The notes under the pieces are model-generated. The model ran no database searches. It was not told the origin of the DNA and worked only from the letters and a program-made list of their open reading frames with translations. Shown here piece by piece: positions 43,610 through 51,700 of a DNA stretch of 64,000 nt (its first letter is position 1; every line of letters begins with the position of its first letter). The DNA is from Geomonas paludis. Lineage in GTDB: Bacteria > Desulfobacterota > Desulfuromonadia > Geobacterales > Geobacteraceae. A program made the translations under genes and the position numbers. Location of the stretch: NCBI RefSeq assembly GCF_014193585.1, contig NZ_BLXY01000001.1:540033-604032 (forward strand), given 5' to 3'.

Positions 43610-43877
43610 CGCCACCTCCTCAAATGTTGCTCAAGCGGCTCATCTCCATGAAAAATGGGCTGAGTTTATATCAGAATCATCATTTTTTGTCGATACGCGA
43701 TGGCGACGCTGATGACGTCGGGAAGACTTTGCGCCGCTTCGGCTTCGGTCACGGTCGCCAGGTGAAGAGGGAGGAGTGCTTCGTGCCCGTGGACGTGAGC
43801 TCGCTGATCTTGGAGTCGAGGCCGTCCAGGGTTCAGGATGGTTTGATTCGGAGGCAGGGGGGCGACCTTGGCACCGG

Positions 43878-43906
43878 ATTAGAGCTCTGATCAGGCGTAT
43901 TGTCAA
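43878..43906 (-). promoter_or_regulatory. Sigma70-type promoter of the caspase/RHS operon, in duplicated region
   Basis: Minus strand TTGACA-N17-TCTAAT, ideal spacing. It lies about 270 nt upstream of the start codon, leaving a long leader in which I see no gene. Confidence 0.65.
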
Positions 43907-43976
43907 CGGCAACCGTGTCAGAAAAAACGCAGGAAAATTTTCCATTTCCCAGCACTGCGGGAGGCATCGCTGCCGG
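43878..43976. repeat. Duplicated upstream region, copy B
   Basis: Direct, imperfect copy of 36397-36497, about two-thirds identical by eye, with conserved blocks at the promoter and at the distal GGCATC-CTGCCGG end. Confidence 0.8.
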
Positions 43977-44200
43977 GGGCGCCGCATCATCCTGTCCATC
44001 TGGAAGACGGCCAGCAGCTTCAGCATGAGCCCCCCCTGGGAGAGCTGGCGCAATCCGGCCTCGTCGATCTCGCGGTCGAGGAGGACCCGGTCGTAGACCC
44101 GCCGGTGGCCGTGGTTGAGATCGTTGGGGGTGAGCTGGTAGAGGGAGTCGAGCAGGCCCATGTGCCTGGCCAGCTGGCGCGAGAGGGCGTGGCAAGCAGA
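43977..44200 (-). pseudogene. Possible gene remnant
   Basis: One minus-strand frame encodes a natural-looking segment: ALSRQLARHMGLLDSLYQL, then TPNDLNHGHRRVYDRVLLD and REIDEAGLRQLSQGG, ending FQMDRMMR. There is no clean start on its left flank, and on the right it runs straight into the duplicated promoter region, where the frame becomes random. This looks like an internal piece of a lost protein. I do not recognise the family. Confidence 0.35.
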
Positions 44201-44713
44201 TAGAGGTAGACATGGATCACTTCTGGTGATGTGTGTCTGATCGTGGATATAGCCGCTCCGCGGCAGGTGCGCATTTGTAGGGTCGATGGGTGCTTTTGAA
44301 TTGAAAGCCGTTAACTAAGCGTGGTATCTTGCCGGTCGCGTGTGGCAAATCCATGAAAACCTGTGGAGCCGATGAGCCGACTAAACCTGGGCAGAAGGGC
44401 ACCCGTCGGCTGTTGGCAAAATATGGCGCCGCGCTCCTGTGCGTCCGGTACAGATATGATGAAGAGGCCGGAGAAAACCTGACGACAGATGGGACCCAGA
44501 GCAAAAGGTATGGCGGGTAAACTACGGATCGATCAAGACCGATTCAGCAATCGTGGACCGGGATTGTTCCAGAGTAAAAGGAAAAGTCAGACTCCGCCAT
44601 TATGTCACCTATATAGGGGATGAGTGGTCACTTATATAGCCAGCTATATAAGGCACAAATCATCTATATACGGATACCAATCAACAACGAGTTGGAAGAT
44701 TAAAGGAAAAACC
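44201..44713. other. AT-rich intergenic stretch with TATATA inverted repeats
   Basis: About 510 bp without a convincing gene; composition falls from GC-rich to AT-rich. Four TATATA cores occur between 44608 and 44672. A perfect 10-bp inverted repeat CTTATATAGC/GCTATATAAG with a 2-nt loop lies at 44631-44652, directly before the HEPN-like gene, and may be its operator. Confidence 0.6.
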
Positions 44714-45406
44714 ATGGTTGTTCTAAACTGGGACGTTCACAGATGGCAAACGGAATTTGAGTTGGATAATTTGAAGGACTATTTCCACCTCATGGAAGCC
44801 CAGTTTCAGGCAGCAATGGACGCAGAAAAGGAAAAATTGCAGCAGTGGCCACCGCCTAACCTGAATGAAGAAGAATTTGCAATTTGGGAGTCAGAAGTTG
44901 AATTCTTCAGAGAGCGATATGAATTCGATTTCCCATCAAAGATCAGGTATTCATATGTGGTGCTACTTTACATCACACTTGAAGATAGACTAAGAGCTGT
45001 ATGTGACGAAATCGCAAAACGCAGAAAGCTTACTATCACAGAGAACAATCTCAAAGGTTCGGTAATTGAGAGGACAAAACTTTTTTTGACACGGGTAGCA
45101 TCGGTGCCTGTTCAGGACACAGATGCTTGGCAATGGCTTAATGACTTTCAAAAAGTTAGGGACTGTATTATTCATGCCAATGGTTGCACCGCACAATCAA
45201 GGGATAAGAAGAGACTTATAGAACTGGCAAGAAAGGACATTGGCTTATCACTTTTAGTCGAAAACATTGTAATCGATCAGAAATATTACCAGACAACAAT
45301 GCTAATGATACAAAGATGTTTTCAGACCATCTTCGAGTCAGCTGGTTTCGGCCCATCAACTATAGTGCCGATAATTCCTGATGATGCTGGAGATAGCAGC
45401 GCATAA
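44714..45406 (+). CDS. HEPN-like protein, probable cassette gene
   Basis: 230 aa, all-alpha and AT-rich in codon use, unlike its neighbours. The segment YVVLLYITLEDRLRAVCDEI and, near residues 149-154, RDCIIH (R-x4-H) inside FQKVRDCIIHANG match the HEPN superfamily, whose RX4-6H motif is the RNase active site in many defence and toxin proteins. An upstream in-frame ATG would add 30 residues over the inverted repeat; the ATG after AAAGGAAAA is preferred. The stop codon lies inside a structure resembling an integron attC site. Nuclease activity is inference; non-catalytic HEPN proteins exist. Confidence 0.6.
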   Translation: MVVLNWDVHRWQTEFELDNLKDYFHLMEAQFQAAMDAEKEKLQQWPPPNLNEEEFAIWESEVEFFRERYEFDFPSKIRYSYVVLLYITLEDRLRAVCDEIAKRRKLTITENNLKGSVIERTKLFLTRVASVPVQDTDAWQWLNDFQKVRDCIIHANGCTAQSRDKKRLIELARKDIGLSLLVENIVIDQKYYQTTMLMIQRCFQTIFESAGFGPSTIVPIIPDDAGDSSA

Positions 45407-45476
45407 AGGCGGTTCCAACACGGACAGTGGACCGGTCGCGACAAAGCCCGCGCCGGTCATCGCCGACCCGTTATGC
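45401..45476. other. attC-like site (integron cassette recombination site)
   Basis: Three nested complementary blocks: GCATAA at 45401-45406 with TTATGC at 45471-45476; GGCG at 45408-45411 with CGCC at 45461-45464; GACCGGTCGCG at 45430-45440 with CGCGCCGGTC at 45449-45458, leaving an unpaired T. The right end reads GTTATGC, an accepted R' box variant, and the left box overlaps the stop codon of the preceding gene, as in gene cassettes. No integrase gene is in the window, so this is a candidate. Confidence 0.5.
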
Positions 45477-45499
45477 AAAGAAAATAGAAGGAGTCGCAA

Positions 45500-46099
45500 A
45501 TGAGTATTATGAAGCTTCTTGACCCCATCCTTGAAGTTTGGCTACCGACAAAATGGTCAAGATGGGCAGTTGGGGTAACAATACTATTAGCAACATTCGC
45601 CACGCGTCTCCCGGAGTTTCTGCCATTAGCAGGCTATACATTACTTGACCAACAAAAATTATTAGTACAGATACTTGCGCCAACATTGATATGTCTCATA
45701 GGAACATTTATTGTTCTGAATTTAGTAGTGCGGCATTCGAAGTCGCTTAAAGAAACGCACTCAAATGAAATTGAAGAACTAAAAAAAACGTACAACAAAC
45801 AACAAGATAAACCTGAAAAGTTAACGCCTGTTGTTGACGAAAGCTTCGTGACCCAAAGTGTAGTCCTTGACGGCAAAAAATTTATTAGATGCGAATTTGA
45901 TAGGTGCTCCCTTGTATTCAATGGTAGTGCCAATTTTGGGCTGGAACACTGCAACTTCACGGCTCCTAAACTAATTTTTGGGGACAGTGCTGGCATCACC
46001 ATGTTTCAAATAAGTAAAATGAGTGGCGACCCTGCTTTTGCCAAAATGATTGAAATGACAATCAATGAATATAAAACCGACAAAAAACAGGACAAATAA
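45500..46099 (+). CDS. Two-TM protein with pentapeptide-like C-terminal domain
   Basis: 199 aa, AT-rich like the HEPN-like gene. Two TM helices at about 20-40 and 52-74 (LLVQILAPTLICLIGTFIVL), a Lys/Glu coiled linker, then a small beta-strand repeat region (FIRCEFDRCSLVFNGSANFG, then LEHCNFTAPKLIF) that resembles a short pentapeptide/beta-helix ladder. GAAGGAG 7 nt upstream. It begins 24 nt after the attC-like site, so it may be the next cassette. No closing attC is evident after its stop. Function unknown; membrane effectors of two-gene defence modules can look like this, but there is no direct evidence. Confidence 0.6.
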   Translation: MSIMKLLDPILEVWLPTKWSRWAVGVTILLATFATRLPEFLPLAGYTLLDQQKLLVQILAPTLICLIGTFIVLNLVVRHSKSLKETHSNEIEELKKTYNKQQDKPEKLTPVVDESFVTQSVVLDGKKFIRCEFDRCSLVFNGSANFGLEHCNFTAPKLIFGDSAGITMFQISKMSGDPAFAKMIEMTINEYKTDKKQDK

Positions 46100-46214
46100 C
46101 AGCGCTCATATCCACATAAGCTCGCCTCCTTTTGTCTTGTGAGTCGGAGGACATGGCATTACCACGTCCTTAGTCTCGGGGCAGTGAAGAGCAGGTGAAA
46201 GAAGGTCCTTGGGA

Positions 46215-47177
46215 ATGACGAAGGGAGGCTCGGTGCAAGAGGCCCTGAACGATCTTGAGAGTGGTGAAATCCTGAGCCGGGAGCAGGCGGCGCTGCTGCG
46301 CCGGATCTACGGTCGGGAACTATTTTCGGTGCACTGGGAGCTGCGGCTGCTCCTCTATGGCGGCATCCTGATCCTGACTACCGGACTCGGTCTGCTTGTC
46401 GCCAAACATTTTGCCTCCATCGGCCACCTGACCCTGCTCGCGACCATCGCCCTGGGATGCGCGGCGTGTTTTGCCTACTGCCTGCGCCACGGTGGCGGCT
46501 TCTCTCGGGATGGACTCCCGACGCCCGACGCGGCCTACGACTATGTCCTCCTGCTCGGCTGCCTCCTCCTCGGAACGCTACAGGGCTATCTGGAACTCCG
46601 CTACCAACTCCTCGCCCAATACTGGAACTGGTGGCTGCTGGTCTCCGCCCTGACGTATCTCCTCTGCGCCCACTATTTTGACAATCGCCTGGTCCTCTCC
46701 CTGGCCCTCTCCACCCTCGGCGCTTGGCTCGGAGTCAAGACGAGCCTGCTCGGCGCGGGGCTCTGGGATGGCACCCTGCGCGACAACGCCCTCTTCTTCG
46801 GGGCCTTGGTTGTGGCGGCGGGTGCGGTACAGACCCGACTCGGCTGGAAACGCCACTTCCTCCCAGTCCACCTGCACCTCGGGGTCAACGTACTCCTGGC
46901 CGCCTTGGTCGCCGGGGTCGCCCCCCGCGCCACAGGTCCGGCCTATCTTGCCGGCCTGCTGCTGGCCGGCAGCGGCAGCGCCCTCTACGCCCTGCGTGAA
47001 CGCAGTTTCGCCTTCCTCCTGTACGCCGTCCTTTATGGCTATCTCGGCATCACCATCTTCGTGTTCAATCGCGGTCACTGGAGCAGTGAAGGGGGCATAC
47101 TCTACTTCCTGGTCAGCGCAGCGTCGTTGCTGACGGCCCTGGTGGCATTGCATCGCCGCTTTAGGAGTGCCGAATGA
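46215..47177 (+). CDS. DUF2157-like integral membrane protein
   Basis: 320 aa. A short cytosolic N-terminus (EALNDLESGEILSREQAALL), typical of DUF2157, is followed by about 9-10 TM helices. ATG chosen over a TTG two codons upstream. GC-rich codon use matches the host chromosome. Its stop overlaps the next gene (ATGA), so the two form a coupled pair. Members of this family are uncharacterised membrane proteins. Confidence 0.7.
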   Translation: MTKGGSVQEALNDLESGEILSREQAALLRRIYGRELFSVHWELRLLLYGGILILTTGLGLLVAKHFASIGHLTLLATIALGCAACFAYCLRHGGGFSRDGLPTPDAAYDYVLLLGCLLLGTLQGYLELRYQLLAQYWNWWLLVSALTYLLCAHYFDNRLVLSLALSTLGAWLGVKTSLLGAGLWDGTLRDNALFFGALVVAAGAVQTRLGWKRHFLPVHLHLGVNVLLAALVAGVAPRATGPAYLAGLLLAGSGSALYALRERSFAFLLYAVLYGYLGITIFVFNRGHWSSEGGILYFLVSAASLLTALVALHRRFRSAE

Positions 47178-48379
47178 TAGCCCTCTATGAGAAAGGCGAG
47201 CGCCGGGTGGCGGTGGTGGAGGAGGCGCGGCGCTGGCAGGAGGCCGGCATCGTTACCGCCGAGCAGGCAGCGATGGTGGCGGAGCGCTATCGGCCGGAAC
47301 TGGTGCGCGTGAACGTTTTTATCCGCATCCTCCTCGGCTTGTTCACCACGGTCGGAGTGGCGGCTCTGGTGGCGCTGCCGGCTGTCATTTTCGAGGTCAA
47401 GGAAGTGGGGGGCACTCTGTTGTGTCTGATCTTTGCCCCCCTCTGCGCCTGGGTCGCCGATCACGAGCTCATAGCCGGCCGCCGCCTATATCGCTGCGGC
47501 GCCGAGGAGGCACTGCTGCTACAGGCGGTCGGCATGCTCGCCCTGGCGGTTGCCATCCCCGCTCACGACTGGGGGCACAGCGCGGAACGCCTGGCGTGGC
47601 TGGTGGCGCACGTAATCGTCCTCGGTGGAGCGGTCCTGCTGACGGTCCGCTACGGCTATGCCTTGGCGGCGTTCGGGGCGATGCTCGCCCTCGCCGGTCT
47701 TCCCTTCCATGTCGCGGATGTTCTCCATTGGCAGCAGCCGCACCTTCCTCGGCTCGTCCTTCTGCTGCTGCTCACGGTAGCGGCAAGCTGGGCGCAACTG
47801 CGACTCGTTGGCCGCAACAGCCTGCCTCGCGGATACGTCTGGTCTCTGGAGACTGTGCGCCTCGCGGCCTGGGCGGGGATCTATCTTGACGTGAACCTCT
47901 TTGCTCACCGACTCATCTGGCGGGAATGGCTTGGGTGGACGCCGGTAGACTCGCTTTTCCCTTGGAGCGACCACTTCTGTGTCCTGCTTACCGCCATCCT
48001 GCCGGTGGTGGCTTTTGCGATGGGAATCGGCCGCCGCGACCGGGCGCTGCTCTGGTTTGGCGTTGTCTCTGCCATCCTGTCGATCCTCACCCTCAAGTAC
48101 TACGTACATTTCGGGCATCTTGCCGAAGAGTTGACGGCTGCGGGGCTGTTGGTGGCCGGTCTCGCCTTCGGTCTGCTGCGCTGGCTGCGCGCCGGCTTGA
48201 AGCGCTGCCGGGGCGCCTTTACCGCAGAACCGCTCCTTGAACCACGCCTCTATGGTCTCAATGCCGAGGCGTTGGCGGCAATCCAGCCCCTCGCCCCGGC
48301 GGCCAGGGTGTCACAGGCAGAGGGATTTCAACCGGGCGGTGGTACCTTCGGGGGAGGCGGAGCATCCGGCCGCTATTAG
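47174..48379 (+). CDS. DUF2157/DUF4401-like integral membrane protein with glycine-rich tail
   Basis: 401 aa. The N-terminus (EEARRWQEAGIVTAEQAAMV) repeats the helical hairpin of its upstream partner, and about 10 TM helices follow. The C-terminus ends QPGGGTFGGGGASGRY, the GGGxFGGGGASGxW-type tail better known from TPM/YgcG membrane proteins. The translational overlap with the preceding gene suggests a heteromeric membrane complex. Function unknown. Confidence 0.7.
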   Translation: MIALYEKGERRVAVVEEARRWQEAGIVTAEQAAMVAERYRPELVRVNVFIRILLGLFTTVGVAALVALPAVIFEVKEVGGTLLCLIFAPLCAWVADHELIAGRRLYRCGAEEALLLQAVGMLALAVAIPAHDWGHSAERLAWLVAHVIVLGGAVLLTVRYGYALAAFGAMLALAGLPFHVADVLHWQQPHLPRLVLLLLLTVAASWAQLRLVGRNSLPRGYVWSLETVRLAAWAGIYLDVNLFAHRLIWREWLGWTPVDSLFPWSDHFCVLLTAILPVVAFAMGIGRRDRALLWFGVVSAILSILTLKYYVHFGHLAEELTAAGLLVAGLAFGLLRWLRAGLKRCRGAFTAEPLLEPRLYGLNAEALAAIQPLAPAARVSQAEGFQPGGGTFGGGGASGRY

Positions 48380-48744
48380 TGGATCCGTGTGAGGATGAAG
48401 AACTTCGGGGGGACGTTGTTGAGATTTTGACATTTGCAGGTATGTAAACAGCTCCTACTCCATCAGTCGCTCGGTCCTCTACCACCTCCGTTGAACAGAT
48501 TCTCCGCTCCCAGCTATCGGCTGTTCTGATGGCTGAGCCGTCTAGTTGCCCAGTTGACAGTGAATACGTTGTCCTGTAGTGTCCCCCATCACCCTTATGA
48601 TGAGCCGGCCGGTTGTCTGTGGTTTTCTATGGCTTTAGGAGAGAATATCGAGCGTGGGTTCGACTATGATGCGCTGTACCTACGCCCGAGTTGGTTTGTC
48701 CTTCCGATTCTCTTTTTCAAACAGTTCTCTCGGAGGCCGATCCG
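48380..48744. other. Intergenic region before the second WD40/caspase gene
   Basis: 365 bp with no gene that has both a start signal and natural composition. No repeat, terminator or clear promoter recognised. Confidence 0.5.
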
Positions 48745-51700
48745 ATGAAAATCCAGCACATTATCCCTCTTTTGTTTTGCAGCCTGATTTTTTATGGCAG
48801 CGTATCCGCCGCGGCTCCGCTTAAGCCTCACGTCGGCAACGGGTTGCGCCTGCAGATCCAGTTGGGGCATTCGGGCGGAGTCGACAGCGTCGCCTTCTCC
48901 CCCGACGGCCGGCGGATACTGACGGGGAGCAATGATCATACCGCGAAGCTCTGGGACGCCAGGACGGGCCAGGAAATCCGCGCCTTCCTGGGACATTCGC
49001 ACAACGTCAATAGCGTTGCCTTCTCTCCTGACGGTCGCCGGGTGCTGACGGGGAGCAGTGACCATACCGCGAGGCTCTGGGACACCGGGACGGGTCAGGA
49101 AATACGTGCCTTCCAAGGGCATCCTTCTGGTGTCACCAGCGTCGCCTTCTCCCCTGACGGCCGCCTGATACTGACGGGGGGCGGCGACAACACCGTGAAG
49201 CTCTGGGACACGGAGACCGGTCAGGAGGTTCGTGCCTTCCAGGGGCATTCGGGCTGGGTCCACTGCGTCGCCTTTTCCCCGGATGGCCGGTCGGTACTGA
49301 CGGTGAGCCTAGACGAGACCGCGAGACTCTGGGACACCGGGACGGGTCGTGAAATCCGTACCTTCCTGGGGCATTCGGACGGGGTCATCAGTGCCGCCTT
49401 CTCCCCCGACGGCGGGCGGATACTGACGGGTAGCTTGGACCAAACCGCGAAGCTCTGGGACGTCGAGACGGGTCGTGAGATCCGGTCCTTCAGTGGGCAT
49501 TCGTCCGGTGTCAAAGGCGTCGCCTTCTCCCCTGACGGCCGGCGGGTACTGACGGGGAGCTGGGACCACACCGCGAAGCTCTGGGACGCTGAAACGGGTC
49601 GTGAGATACGTGTCTTCCAAGGGCATTCAAACAATGTCAACAGCGTCGCCTTCTCTCCCGATGGCAGGCAGCTACTCACCGGTAGCGATGACCACACAGC
49701 GAAACTCCTGGATGCTGAAACGGGTCGTGAGATACTTGCCCTCCAAGGGCATTCAGGCAGTGCCAGCAGCGTCGCCTTCTCTCCCGATGGCGGGCGGCTG
49801 CTGCATGGGGGCAATCTCTGGGACGCTGAGACGGGTCGGGAGATCAGCGCCTTCCGGCATGCGTGGCTCGACGGTGCCACCTTCTCCCCCGACGGCCAGC
49901 AGATACTTTCTGGGAACTGGGAGAACACCGCGAAGCTCTGGGACACGGAAACGGGCCGGGAGATCCGCGCCTTCCAGGGGCATTCGGCATATGTCCTTTG
50001 CGCTGTCTTCTCACCTGACGGCCGGCGGGTACTCACAGGAAGCTCGGACCAAAGCGCTAAGCTCTGGGAGACGGGGACGGGCCGGGAAATCCGTGCCTTC
50101 CGCGGGCATGCGTCTGCTGTCGACAGCGTCGCTTTCTCCCCTGACGGCCGGCGGGTGCTGACGGGGAGCTTAGACAATGACGCGAAGCTCTGGGATGCTG
50201 AGACGGGGCAGGAGATCCGTACCTTCCGGGGACATTCGAAATATGTCAACAGCGTCGCCTTCTCTCCTGACGGTCGCCGGGTGCTGACGGGAAGCTCGGA
50301 CAATACGGCGAAACTCTGGGATGCTGAGACGGGTCAGGAGATCCGTACCTTCCAGGGGCATTCGGGCTGGGTCCACAGCGTCGCCTTCTCTCCTGACGGT
50401 CGCCGGGTGCTGACGGGAAGTGGGGACACTACGGCGAAACTCTGGGATGCTGAGACGGGTCGGGAGATCCGCGCCTTCCGGGGGCATTCGTATTTGGTCG
50501 AGAAGGTAGCCTTCTCCCCGGATGGCCGGCTGGTAATGACGGGGAGTTGGGACACTACCGCGAAGCTCTGGGACGCTGAGACGGGCCGGGAGCTTGCGAC
50601 ACTGGTTTCCTTCACCGACGGCACCTGGGCGGTGGTCGACCAGGAAGGGCGCTTCGATGCCAGCAGCGGCGGTGAGGTGAAAGGACTGCACTGGGTCTAC
50701 AAGGACGAGCCTATCGCACTGTCCCAGTTCAAGGAGCGCTACTACGAGCCCGCGCTTTTGGCCAAGATCATGGGCTTCAACAGGGAGCCGCTGCGCAAGG
50801 TCGATTCCTTTGCCTCGGTAGCCCTTTTCCCGGAAATGAAGGTCGATCCGCCATCGGAGCACAGCTCTATCGCCACAATCCACCTGAAAAACCGTGGCGG
50901 CGGCATCGGCCGGGTGCGGGTGCTGGTGAACGGCAAGGAGATCGCCGCCGATGCCCGCGGCCCCAAGCCCGATCCCGCTGCCGGGTCCTTAGAGCTACCG
51001 GTGGAGATACCGGAATCGCTCCTCAAGCCCGGCGAAGAAAACAGCATCGAGGTGCTGGCCTGGAACGGCGAGGGGTACCTCTCCAGCCGGGGCAACCCGA
51101 TCCGGTTCCGCGCTCCGCCTGCCGTCAAGATCGAGCCACCTACCCTGTACGCCATCGTCGCCGGCGTCTCCAGATACGCGAACCCAGTCATGAACCTGAC
51201 CTTCTCCGGCAAGGACGCCTCCGACATGGCCCAGGCGCTTTCCGTCTCAGCCAGGCGGCTCTTCGGGGCTGAGAAGGTGCATATCTCTCTCCTTTCCGAC
51301 TACCCCTCACACTCACAAAGCGAAGATGCCCTCAAAAGCCTGCCCCTTACCCGCGAAAACCTGGAAAACGCTTTCCGCCAGGCGCACAAAGCCAAGGCTG
51401 GCGACGTATTGGTCATCTACCTGGCTGGCCACGGCGTCATGAGCCCCGGCGAAGGCTCCGACTATTACTATCTTACTTCCGAGGCCAGAACCACGGACCT
51501 CTCCGATCCGGTCGTCCGCAGGCAATCAGGCGTCTCCAGCAGCGAGCTGACCGAGTGGATCAAGTTGATCCCAGCCCTTAAGCAGGTCATGGTGATGGAT
51601 ACCTGCGCGGCAGGAGGGGCTGTTGCGAAACTGGTGGAAAAACGTTCCCTTTCCAGCGACCAGGTCCGCTCCCTTGACCGTCTCAAGGACCGTACCGGCT

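Noticed and set aside
46080-46214. Second attC site closing the two-TM gene
   Set aside because: Some short inverted pieces (CCTCC/GGAGG) are present but no matching R boxes or GTTRRRY end.
48554-48748. 64-codon ORF upstream of the second WD40/caspase gene
   Set aside because: No Shine-Dalgarno and unnatural composition; it runs past the real gene's ribosome binding site and start.
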